From the NCBI GenBank assembly GCA_964343305.1, contig CAYFJO010000001.1, positions 23,112 to 87,111 of the forward strand: 64,000 nucleotides of DNA. The letters run 5' to 3'. The DNA comes from CAYFJO01 sp964343305 (GTDB taxonomy: Bacteria; Planctomycetota; Planctomycetia; Pirellulales; Pirellulaceae). This document shows, piece after piece, positions 8,809 to 17,339 of this stretch. Position 1 is the stretch's first letter; each line of letters starts with the position of its first letter. A program made the translations under genes and the position numbers. The notes below the pieces were generated by a model. It was not told where the DNA came from, ran no database searches, and worked only from the letters and a program-made list of their open reading frames with translations.

Positions 8809-9432
8809 CGAAGTCGGTTTCACTCGGATCGCTTGTGGGTATCGGATGCAAGCACGTTCGCACAGACCGCAGCCGATGCAAGCTTCCGGGTGAACTTCCG
8901 GACGCTCCCACAGCCCCAACGTCATGGCGCTGCCGCCCAACGGACAGGCCCGGTAACACGCCCCGCAACTCCAGTTGTTGTAAGAGTAACAAAGGTCCAG
9001 GTCGATCTCGGCCGTTCCCATCGACACGTTTTGCTGGATGTCGACGACATCGGCGCGGACTTTTTGAAGTGCACCGGTCGGGCATGCCTCGGTACACTTG
9101 AGGTATTCGGAGCCGGTTCCGTTGCAGAGCATGCACGCCTGGCGGCGCGGCTTGATCGCCGGGGTCGATTGTCGCTGGCGGCCGAAGCTCTCATCGAGCG
9201 AAATAATCGTGTGGTTGGGGCACGCGTCCACGCAACGCATGCAACGGATACAGCGCGAGAGGAACTCCGATTCTGGCAGAGCGCCGGGTGGCCGTAACGG
9301 CTGGTCCGCCGCGGCATCACCGTTGCTGCCGACCAGCCCGCTGACGCCAACGCAACAGGCGGTCACGGCGCCCGTGGCGAACGCGTTCTTGATGAACTCG
9401 CGTCGGTTTGTACGGTGTTCTTGGTCGATCAC
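8794..9432 (-). CDS. NapG-like Tat-exported ferredoxin (second copy)
   Basis: A 212-residue 4Fe-4S protein with a Tat motif (NRREFIK) and a hydrophobic stretch to about residue 33. Cysteine clusters are CIRCMRCVDACP (from Cys61), a CMLC...C...CP variant with an inserted glycine-rich loop, CGACYRACP and CIGCGLCERAC. It is shorter than the neighbouring 248-residue protein and clearly paralogous. NapG is the closest textbook family; a NapF-like or dedicated NapA-partner role is possible. It sits 68 bp downstream of napA and is transcribed with it. Confidence 0.8.
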   Translation of the reverse strand: MIDQEHRTNRREFIKNAFATGAVTACCVGVSGLVGSNGDAAADQPLRPPGALPESEFLSRCIRCMRCVDACPNHTIISLDESFGRQRQSTPAIKPRRQACMLCNGTGSEYLKCTEACPTGALQKVRADVVDIQQNVSMGTAEIDLDLCYSYNNWSCGACYRACPLGGSAMTLGLWERPEVHPEACIGCGLCERACIRYPQAIRVKPTSQNDE

Positions 9433-9500
9433 TTTGCCAGCCTCTCCCGTGTCTCGGCGGGGTCAGGAGACCCGCGCCGAGCGCGCTGTACACCAAATGC

Positions 9501-12242
9501 TCAGACCCTCTCGATCCGAGCTGCCAGCTTCTTGTAGTCCGCCTGACCACTTACCGGGTCCCATGCGCGATGGGAAGTACCGTTGACCAACCATTTGTTT
9601 TTGGTTGGGTCAGCACTGTCTGCCACCGACAGGTTCCAGGGGCTGAAGATCAGCCCCTCGGGCATCTCGGTCCGGGCCGGGTGGACGAGGCTGTTCAGTC
9701 CGGTCGAGACACGCGCCTCGTAGCTACCGCGGCGGGTCACGACTTTCACTTTTTCACCGTCGCGAAGCCCGAACCGCTCGGCGTCGTCGGGGTTGATCTC
9801 GACGTACTGTTCAGGTACGAGCTTCATCGTGGTCGCCCCGCGGATCGTCTTGGAAGCATGAAAATGCTCATAGACGATGCCCAGCGACAGCCAGAACGGA
9901 TACGTGTCGTCGGCTTTGTGATCCTTCAGGCTTTTGGCCTCGTCTCCGTAGACCTCAAGGTCAGGCAACTCGGGCGGCAGGGCGTTGTCGCGTGCCTGAA
10001 CGAGCAAGTTGTCACGGCCTTCCTTGGCGGCTGCCGCCAACTCGTCGATGAGGAACGGCCCTTCACCTGGTTTGTCCCGGTGCCCGTACTCCATCAGCTT
10101 GCCGCAGATCTCCTGGATGTTGCTATAATCCTGTTCACAGAGCTTGAACTTGGCCTTGCCGTCCGGGCGGCCGAACGCACCGTACGGTCTGCCGGCCCAT
10201 CCTTCCTGGCCCAAATAGCGCCGCGGAGTGCCGCCTCGCCGGGCGATGTCGCCAGTTGGAGCCGGCCACTGGATACCGCGCAGACGCCGCATCTGTTCGT
10301 ACAAACCCACGCCGTCTTCCTTTTCGACTTCCAGCATGCCCGCCATGTCGGCGTCACTGCCTTTGCTAGCGACCAAGATGTCGCGGAAGATCTCCTCGGG
10401 ATCATAAGCCATGATGCCGTTGCCCATCTCGATCTTCTTTTCGTAAGGGAAGATCTGATCGCCGTTGAGACCGAGCTTGTTGGCTAGGGCGATACCCTTG
10501 TCGATGGCCATGTCCATGTCGGGCCGGCAATTCGTCGGTGGGTTTCGGCTTCCGTCGCAGACGTAGAGTCGGCGTTCGGACTGGATGTAGGTGCCGCCCG
10601 TCCATTCGCCCCATGTTGCCGCCGGGAAAACCACGTCGGCGTACAAATTGTTGGGGGCGTGGCGATAGATGTCCTGCACGACGCAAAACATTTTGGTCAA
10701 AGCTGGCCGGACCAGCGTCTCGACGTCGGGCATGTGGATGTGCGTGGTGTACATCCAGAAATCTGCCAGCATTTCGCCCTTCAGTGCCCGCTCCATCATG
10801 CCCACGACCATGCCGGGGTTGGGCAGCGCAGAGGTTTGTGCCAGTCGCTCGCGCGGGATGCGCCAGGCGTCGGCAATGTGGTCGCGCCACTCGGCGTTCG
10901 CCAGCGGCTGGTTGAACGGCAACCGGCCCGTCAAGCCGCCCATCAAGCGCTCGCTCATGGCGTTTGGCTGTCCGGTTTGCGAATGGCTGCCGCAACCGGG
11001 ACGACCGAGGTTGCCGGTGAGCAAGTGCAGGTTGATCAACCCGATGGTGTTGTGCTGGCCGTGGAGCATCTGGTTGTAGCCGATGCCCCAGAACGTAAGC
11101 ACACCGCCTCGGCCACGCTCGCGACCTTTGATGCTGGCCTCGGCCCAGGCCGCCGCGATGTCCTCGATGTCTTCGACGGCCACCCGGCCCCGGTCGAGCA
11201 GCTTCAGACGCTCGATAACCTGCTCAGGCGAGTAACGGGCCTTGACACCCTCGACGTATTCTTTCCACCCGACCGTGTTCTCGTCCAGCCACTTCTCGGG
11301 CATGCAGGCGTTGGGATGGTCTCGCAGTAACACGTGGGCGATCGCGTTGTGGTAGCTGATGTCGCCGTTCATGGTCTGCAGGTGGTAGCTGTTCCGCGGG
11401 TTGATCGCTTCCAGCCCCAGCACAGTTCCGGTGGCCCGCGGGTCGGCGACCAGCGTGGGAATGTCCTTGAGCTTTTTGTGATCGGCCACTCGCCAGAACA
11501 GGATCGGATGCGCCTCGCGGGCGTTGTGACCCCAGAACGTGATGAAGTCGGCTTGTTCGATGTCCTCGTAACTGGTCGGCGGCGCATCGGAGCCGTACGA
11601 ATGGAAGTAGCCGGTCACGGCCGACGTCATGCACATGCGGGCGTTGGCCTCGATGGAGTTCGACTGGATCACTCCTTTCATCAACAAGTTCTCGATCCAT
11701 TGGGCTTCCATGGTGAGTTGCCCGGAGCCGTTCAGCCCGACCAGGTTGCCGCCGTCTGGTTGCGACTTGATGATTTCGGCGACCTTCTCGGCCACCAGTT
11801 CTTCGGCCTCTTCGTACGGCATGACGTCGAACACATCGTCGTCGAAGCGGCCTTTAGTGGCCGACACGTGTCCGCGCAACGGATCGCTCATGTCTTTGCG
11901 GACCAGCACCTGCGTCAACCGGTCGCGGTAGATCGGCTCGTGGGCGTTCAGGCCCTTGATGCACTGGATGCCGCGGTTGGTCGGGTGCCTTTTGTCTGGC
12001 ACCATGCCGACCACCTTGCCGGCCTGGACTTGAATCAGCGTTCCGCAGCCGACGCCGCAATAAGGGCAAGCTGACTGGAGCAGCTTGGCTCCGGGGATGG
12101 TCTTGACGTCCGCGGGCGTGTCCTGGGCTTCGATGTACTCCTCGCTAAACATGCTGGTTGCGCCGCACGCGACGCCGGCAGCGGCTGCGCGTTTCATGAA
12201 TTCCCTTCGGTCAAAATCGATCGGACCTTGTCTGCGTGCCAT
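9501..12242 (-). CDS. napA: Periplasmic nitrate reductase catalytic subunit
   Basis: A 913-residue molybdopterin oxidoreductase that reduces nitrate to nitrite in the periplasm. A Tat leader (DRREFMK at 11-17) precedes the 4Fe-4S site CPYCGVGC (Cys59, 62, 66) with the fourth ligand Cys94. Cys205, in NARMCMTSAV, matches the NapA molybdenum-ligand position. The C-terminal molybdopterin dinucleotide domain is present (NPDDAERFGLRDGEKV). Length is slightly above that of proteobacterial NapA. It leads the intact part of the operon with two ferredoxins and napH. No intact napB or napD is seen in the window, and the upstream cytochrome c gene is broken. Confidence 0.93.
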   Translation of the reverse strand: MARRQGPIDFDRREFMKRAAAAGVACGATSMFSEEYIEAQDTPADVKTIPGAKLLQSACPYCGVGCGTLIQVQAGKVVGMVPDKRHPTNRGIQCIKGLNAHEPIYRDRLTQVLVRKDMSDPLRGHVSATKGRFDDDVFDVMPYEEAEELVAEKVAEIIKSQPDGGNLVGLNGSGQLTMEAQWIENLLMKGVIQSNSIEANARMCMTSAVTGYFHSYGSDAPPTSYEDIEQADFITFWGHNAREAHPILFWRVADHKKLKDIPTLVADPRATGTVLGLEAINPRNSYHLQTMNGDISYHNAIAHVLLRDHPNACMPEKWLDENTVGWKEYVEGVKARYSPEQVIERLKLLDRGRVAVEDIEDIAAAWAEASIKGRERGRGGVLTFWGIGYNQMLHGQHNTIGLINLHLLTGNLGRPGCGSHSQTGQPNAMSERLMGGLTGRLPFNQPLANAEWRDHIADAWRIPRERLAQTSALPNPGMVVGMMERALKGEMLADFWMYTTHIHMPDVETLVRPALTKMFCVVQDIYRHAPNNLYADVVFPAATWGEWTGGTYIQSERRLYVCDGSRNPPTNCRPDMDMAIDKGIALANKLGLNGDQIFPYEKKIEMGNGIMAYDPEEIFRDILVASKGSDADMAGMLEVEKEDGVGLYEQMRRLRGIQWPAPTGDIARRGGTPRRYLGQEGWAGRPYGAFGRPDGKAKFKLCEQDYSNIQEICGKLMEYGHRDKPGEGPFLIDELAAAAKEGRDNLLVQARDNALPPELPDLEVYGDEAKSLKDHKADDTYPFWLSLGIVYEHFHASKTIRGATTMKLVPEQYVEINPDDAERFGLRDGEKVKVVTRRGSYEARVSTGLNSLVHPARTEMPEGLIFSPWNLSVADSADPTKNKWLVNGTSHRAWDPVSGQADYKKLAARIERV

Positions 12243-12298
12243 GATGAAATCCTCTCTCAGTGGAATGTTGAGTGTTGAAACCTATTGACGGCTCGAAC

Positions 12299-12475
12299 AA
12301 TGACGAATGACGAAATACCCAATGACGAAGGAATGACGAATCCCGAATGACGAATCGAACCGGTCCATCACGATGCACCGGTCGAGTACCCTGATCGCCC
12401 TGCCGAGCTCTGCTCGGCGGAGACACGAACATTCGGGCTTCGTCATTCTTTCGTCATTCGTCATTGGGCATTCAT
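12299..12475. repeat. CGTCATT-family inverted-repeat element
   Basis: The left arm at 12299-12356 (ATGACGAAATACCCAATGAC and repeats of the GACGAAT heptamer) is an imperfect inverted copy of the right arm at about 12439-12475. The central ~80 bp contains an inner palindrome (GCCGAGCTCTGCTCGGC). Its reading frames encode only repetitive FVIRHS-type peptides. It lies between napA and the broken cytochrome gene. Confidence 0.75.
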
Positions 12476-13013
12476 TTTTGCTCACCCGGTTGCGTCGGGG
12501 TCGGCGGCGTTGTCGGCTGGTGCTCCGGCTGAGCCCAGGTACGAACGCAGGTGACAACGTCGTTGATTTCTCGGCTGACAAGTTCGGTCACGCCACCCGC
12601 ACTTCTGCCGAACGCCCGCATGGCGGTGTGCGAACGACCGCGGGCAATCGTCGCTTGAGGAAACCATCGGTGGCGGCGGTGAGGAACTCCGGGTTGTTCA
12701 ACGCTGGGGGCCAGTCGCCTTTGCCGCTGCGACCATGGCAGCGCGTGCAGTGGTTGCCGGTGATCTTTTCCCATTCGGCCTCGCCACGTTCCACGAGGTC
12801 GAAATTGCCTTCAAATAACTCTTCGCCGGCGTTGATTTCGGCGGCCAAGACGTAGTGACGGGCCACGCCAGCCGTGGGTGGGTTGTATTCCCAACTCCGG
12901 ATGAAGGCTACCACGTTGATATCCTCGGTCGACAGTTCAACTAGGCGTCTCCGAATGTCCTTCGGCAATCGCGCGCACGTAGCCACGTGCGTCGGTATGA
13001 ACAGGACACCCAT
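12472..13013 (-). pseudogene. Cytochrome c, 5'-truncated and frameshifted
   Basis: The upstream frame (13013-12588) encodes the tail of one haem domain (LSTEDINVVAFIRSWE) and then a complete haem site in HCTRCHGRSGKGDWPPAL. After DGFLK the reading must shift by one base near 12660 to continue as TIARGRSHTAMRAFGRSAGG and EINDVVTCVRTWA, the normal end of such a domain. The haem-binding part of the first domain is missing. Its position upstream of napA suggests a diheme electron donor to NapA. Whether the frameshift is real or a sequence error cannot be told from here. Confidence 0.75.
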
Positions 13014-13403
13014 CTTGGCATCGGATCTGGTGAAGCCAGTAGTTGGACGTCGTGACCTCCACGGCTCGTCTCACCGGTCCATGGAAAAGGTGTGTCTAGT
13101 AGTTCACCTCTGCACTGCACACTCCGTGCCGTTTTTCACAAACGCTGAATCCCCTGCTAGAATCGTATCCTTCGTTCGATGCCCAGCAACAAGAACCCGC
13201 TGCGCGCAGATCCGCACGCGACGACCGTGCGATTTCGATCATTTGTTTTTCCGCCCACAAATTGAACGCTGACTTGTGTGGCTGTCGGTGACACAGCGTC
13301 GGCGATTCAAACTATGCAGACAACACGTTCGGTGCCGATCAGCCGATTTACCAACGCATGAATGACGCGCATCGACGCACCGACGACAGAAAATCAACTT
13401 ACC
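13014..13403. other. Intergenic region, no gene recognised
   Basis: About 390 bp between the broken cytochrome gene and the porin fragment. No frame shows family motifs and no strong hairpin is evident. Because the cytochrome gene lacks its 5' part, this is likely where the deleted sequence was lost. A nap-operon promoter could lie here but I cannot identify one. Confidence 0.5.
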
Positions 13404-13800
13404 CTAGAAATTGAGTTGATACTGTGTGTAAATGAAATCTGCGTCCTGGGGGTTGTTAATCTTGTTGCCACGCCAGAAGTGTGAATAGCCAAACAAGATG
13501 TCGCTGCGCGGGTTGATCGTGTACTTGAAGATGCAGTCCAACTCGTTGCCCAAGTACCGGCTGGTGTTTTGTGGATGGGCGCCGCCGAGACTAGGTACGG
13601 CCGCGGCCGAGTTGGATTGGAAGTGGTAGAACCAGAATAAAAGGTTGGTCTTCTTGCTCGGCTTCATCGTCAACAGCACGTTAGGACTTTCGATGTTTTG
13701 TCGTTGGACGGCGTCAATAAAGCCAAGGTACTTGTGGCCGAGCGGGAATAATTGGTTGTAATTCTCGGTGGCATAGTCTAGGTCGAGGACTTTTAGGGTG
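13404..13800 (-). pseudogene. C-terminal fragment of alginate-export-type porin
   Basis: About 130 codons ending in the strands NELDCIFKYTINPRSDILFG, YSHFWRGNKI and a final YTQYQLNF. This is the pattern of the last beta strands of outer-membrane proteins with the alginate-export domain, closing with an aromatic residue. There is no start codon with a leader; the frame begins abruptly at the palindrome near 13804, where the kinase fragment also ends. It is a decayed 3' remnant. Confidence 0.7.
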
Positions 13801-14530
13801 GGTCAGCAGCCGGGCTGCTGGTTGAGGCTAACATAAGATTTGATGGCTTGATGTCGCGGTGGACCAGGCCGTGTCTGTGGGCGTGTTCGAGGCCGATGGC
13901 GGCTTGACGGATGAGTTCGCAGGCGTCGTCGATCCGCAAGGGACCGACGCTCTTGATCAGCTTGCTTGGATCCACTCCTTCGATGTGCTCCATGACCAGA
14001 AAGTGCGTGCCGTCTTCTTTGCCGGCGTCGGTTGCGCGGACGATGTTTGGATGGTCGAGCGTGCCGACCGCTTCCATCTCGCGGCGGAATCTGGCGACTG
14101 ATTCTTGATTTTTCATGCGGTGGTCAGGAAGAACTTTCAGCGCCACGATTCGCTTCAAGTTGACATGCAGTACCTTGTAGACGGCTCTCATGCCACCTTC
14201 GCCGTGTTTTTCTGAGAGCCGATAGTCGCGGATCGTGCCGAGTTCCGTTTCGATTGCAACGACGGCGATTCTACGTTCGACGACGGATGGCTTGCGCCCG
14301 ATGCGTTCGAGCAACGACACAAAGTGTTGGTACTCTGTTTCGTTTTCGGAACCAATCTCTGGCACCTTGGCTTGAATCGTTTGCAGGAAGTCATCGGGAT
14401 TGCCTTCCAACTCGCGATTGGTTTCTTTGCAGTCGGTGCACGCGTCGACGTGAGTCGAAATTGAGTCGGCACGGGCTGGGTCAAGCGTTCCGAAGACGAA
14501 GCCGGCGATTTCGTTGCGAGTTGGGTGCAT
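13793..14530 (-). pseudogene. Truncated zinc-finger Ser/Thr protein kinase
   Basis: A 245-residue product. The N-terminus has an anti-sigma-like zinc finger (HVDACTDC). The kinase domain begins at about residue 103 with a glycine loop GEGGMRAVYK (usual GEGGMGAVYK, one glycine replaced by arginine), the lysine in VALKVLP, and a catalytic loop HRDIKPSN. It then stops after about ten residues at a palindrome, so the DFG segment, activation loop and whole C-lobe are missing. Such a protein should be catalytically dead. It lies between two copies of the AGCAGCC palindrome family. Confidence 0.8.
13804..13820. repeat. AGCAGCC-family palindrome at kinase/porin junction
   Basis: Perfect palindrome CAGCAGCCGGGCTGCTG, located exactly where the kinase gene is cut and the porin fragment begins. 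Related copies are at 14558-14590 and 28306-28320. Confidence 0.7.
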
Positions 14531-14557
14531 TGTTGGTCTGTCGGAAGTTGCGGGATC

Positions 14558-14590
14558 AGCAGCCCGGCTACTCGGAGTAGCCGGGCTGCT
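14558..14590. repeat. AGCAGCC-family hairpin
   Basis: A 16-bp stem: AGCAGCCCGGCTACTC pairs with GAGTAGCCGGGCTGCT. It covers the last base or two of the stop codon of the downstream-reading DUF4838 gene and lies 28 bp from the kinase start, so it may terminate the former. Confidence 0.75.
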
Positions 14591-17093
14591 ATTTGATCAA
14601 GCGAACCACATCGGCCGGTAACAGAAGCTCGTCCGGTGATTGAGCCAGGAAGGGTGGGACGTTCATCAGGCATATTCTTCCTGCAATGTGGCGCAGCTTC
14701 CACAATTGGCCGTCCATGCCTGTGGGAACGTCGACGCTGATGTACTGGCCCGGGCGCTTGTCGAGACTCATCGCTGTCTCGCCGTCGGGTCGCAACACGC
14801 TGCCGCCGGTGGTTTGGACATACATACCGATCTTCTTCGTCCCGCGTGGTACGTAGAACCACAGATACCAGCGGCCGTTGAGCGAACGCGGGTGATCGTC
14901 GAGCGACATCTTCATAGTCATCGGTTGGCCGGCGGGCCAAGTGACCTGCGTCAGGTCGTTGCCATCGGTGATGTCGATGCGATACAGGCCGGCCTGTTTG
15001 ACGGCGATTCGAATCGTTCGCTGTTTGCCGTCGGGCGGAACCGAGTTGTCTTTGGCGACGAGTGTTGTGCGCTGGTCTGACTCGCTGGCGCCGCCGAGTT
15101 GCCAGACGCTGACTTTAACATTGCCGCGATCGCGATAGTGGGCGATCAAGCCGCCGGTGATGTTGAGCACGATTTCGCCCGCGTCGTCCAGTCGCGTGTA
15201 CCACGATCGCAGGCCGCGAGCACGACTGGCCTGTCCGGCCGGAACCGCGCGCAATTTCAGCGGCGCGGCCGGCACAAGGTTGTCGCTGAATTCTTTCGGC
15301 TCGAAGTCCAACTCGATCGGTTTGTAATTGGCGATGCCCTCGCGTAGATAGCCAGCGATCTCGTCGCTCGAAAACGGTTCGCTGGACTTCCATGGGTTTT
15401 GTGTTTCCGGGATGCCCCACGTGGCGTTTTCAGGAATGTTGACGGTGCGATCGCGGGCGACGACGTCGCGATACAGCCCCTTGGCGTGCACCATCATTGT
15501 GCGGCGCATGCGATAGACGTGGCGGATCATTTGCTCGAAGCGTTGCTGGCGACCCGCGCCGCTGGCGTTGCGATAGCGGTCGTAGAGATCGGCGTAACGT
15601 GTGTACAGAATCAAATCGTCGATACGTTCTTGTTGTGTCGAATCGCCTGTCACAAAGCCGCCCGCCTTGTCGAGCAACCGGTACATGCGAGCGAGCAAAT
15701 CTCCGTAAACAAGTTTCGACGCTTTGTTTGATCCGTCGATGAGCGCGTAAAACTCGCGCATCGGTTCTTTCGCCGGACCGAATGACTTGTCGAGAAAATC
15801 CTCGACAATCTCGTCACGGCGCGCGGCTTCATCGAGATTCCACATGACGCGAGAAGAAAAATAATAGCCCAGCCCGTTGCAGCCCCAATTGTCACTCGAC
15901 TCGGAGTTGAGGAATCTCGCTCCTTTGCTGTGAAAGTCGGGCAGCGTCGTGGCGAGGTATTCAAGATTGCTGCCGCGAGCGGCACCTGGCAAGTCGCGAT
16001 CCCACGTGCTGACGGCGTAGTACTCGCGAATGCCGATCTTCGCCCCTTTTGCCGACCAGCCGCTGATGATTTCGTCGATCGTCCGGCCGCCCTTGATGAA
16101 CGCAGTCGCGGCGTTGATGCAGACGTTTGGTTGCACGCGGATCGTGGGTGGCGGCGAATGATAGTTGTAGGCGTACATGCCGACATACCGCGGCTTGACA
16201 GCGTCGGCAACCTGGTTGGCCAGCGTCAACGCCCGATCGCTCGGCGAGCCGATCGACTGGCACAACTTACACTCGCACCAACCGCCGCCATCGCTGGGGT
16301 CCATCGAGATGCAGTCTTCGTCCGACTGTCGCTCGGAATACTCTTTGGCAAACTCGACGACCGTCTGCCGCAGCTTTGCGTTGCCGATGCACAGCTTGGC
16401 TTGTGGATGGACATTTCGCTTGCCGTCGATCAGCGCGTAAAACTCCGGATGCTCGTCGAACACGGCTTGCTTGGCGCGGATGATGCCACCATAGGCGTGG
16501 CCCGATCGCACTTCCATGCTGCCGCCCATGCGATTCTTGCGACACCAGTCGAGCCACGGTTCGCGGTTGTAGTCCCACGTGCCGAAGCCGTACCAGATGC
16601 GGCGAAAGTGATAATCGGGCGACTCGGCGACATTCAGATCAACGCGAATCGTTTTCCATTGCGGAACGACTTCCCAAGTTTCGCCTGGAAAGAACTGCCG
16701 ATAGCCGAGGCGATAGAGAAAATCCCACACCGCGTGCTCGAGGGCGCTCTCCGTTGTACCGGCGAGCGTGACTCCGTTTGCGTGTGAACGAATCGAGTAG
16801 CGCTCGCGACCAAAAACGGCAAGGTCCTTTGGTTGGTCGACACGCAGCACAATGCCACGGCCATCGATTCCGCGCTCGACGTGAAACTCTGCGCCCGAAA
16901 TCTTCGCAAGATAAGTTGAAAACGTCGTCGCCAACAAATTCATCTGTTCGCTCGCATCAACGGCGATTCCGATTGCGAACTTCGCCTTGCCGTCGGCGGC
17001 AATTGTCACTTCGTGACCCTCGACAAGTTGACAACTGAGTTCTGCCGTTAATCCCAACAAGACGATCGATGACAAACATGTGCTGGTACGCAT
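14589..17093 (-). CDS. Secreted DUF4838 protein
   Basis: An 834-residue exported protein. The internal ATG at 17093 opens a signal peptide (RTSTCLSSIVLLGLTAELS); the 51-codon upstream extension lacks one. An N-terminal alpha/beta domain like those before family 20 or 67 glycosidases (residues to about 150) is followed by the DUF4838 region with a CECKLC motif and GSPSDRALTLANQVADAV, and a beta-sandwich C-terminus. Proteins of this family are abundant in planctomycetes and are thought to act on polysaccharides, but no activity can be assigned. The stop codon abuts the 14558-14590 hairpin. Confidence 0.8.
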   Translation of the reverse strand: MRTSTCLSSIVLLGLTAELSCQLVEGHEVTIAADGKAKFAIGIAVDASEQMNLLATTFSTYLAKISGAEFHVERGIDGRGIVLRVDQPKDLAVFGRERYSIRSHANGVTLAGTTESALEHAVWDFLYRLGYRQFFPGETWEVVPQWKTIRVDLNVAESPDYHFRRIWYGFGTWDYNREPWLDWCRKNRMGGSMEVRSGHAYGGIIRAKQAVFDEHPEFYALIDGKRNVHPQAKLCIGNAKLRQTVVEFAKEYSERQSDEDCISMDPSDGGGWCECKLCQSIGSPSDRALTLANQVADAVKPRYVGMYAYNYHSPPPTIRVQPNVCINAATAFIKGGRTIDEIISGWSAKGAKIGIREYYAVSTWDRDLPGAARGSNLEYLATTLPDFHSKGARFLNSESSDNWGCNGLGYYFSSRVMWNLDEAARRDEIVEDFLDKSFGPAKEPMREFYALIDGSNKASKLVYGDLLARMYRLLDKAGGFVTGDSTQQERIDDLILYTRYADLYDRYRNASGAGRQQRFEQMIRHVYRMRRTMMVHAKGLYRDVVARDRTVNIPENATWGIPETQNPWKSSEPFSSDEIAGYLREGIANYKPIELDFEPKEFSDNLVPAAPLKLRAVPAGQASRARGLRSWYTRLDDAGEIVLNITGGLIAHYRDRGNVKVSVWQLGGASESDQRTTLVAKDNSVPPDGKQRTIRIAVKQAGLYRIDITDGNDLTQVTWPAGQPMTMKMSLDDHPRSLNGRWYLWFYVPRGTKKIGMYVQTTGGSVLRPDGETAMSLDKRPGQYISVDVPTGMDGQLWKLRHIAGRICLMNVPPFLAQSPDELLLPADVVRLIK

Positions 17094-17339
17094 AAAAGTT
17101 CTCTTTGCGCAGGTGTCTCCGGAGTTGACGATGTAGTCGCCCAGGAACGCGAGCCGAGCCATCGCCGCCGCGATGTTGCGGCCAAATTGTTCCTGGTTCC
17201 TGCGTGGGTGGCCACAAGTAACAATGCGTCGATCAACAACGCGCAACGCAAAGTTCGGTTCGTCATTTGTAGCTCCAAGTCTCTGGGCACATTATAATGT
17301 CGCCAAGTCCAACTTCACATCAATCGAAAGTCGCTCAAA

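Noticed and set aside
9408..10487. A 359-residue plus-strand open frame
   Set aside because: It is antisense to napA; high-GC third positions leave it open by chance.
12282..12581. Frames with FVIGYFVIRH-type repeats
   Set aside because: They arise from the CGTCATT repeat element; the same happens at 51.3 and 63.7 kb.
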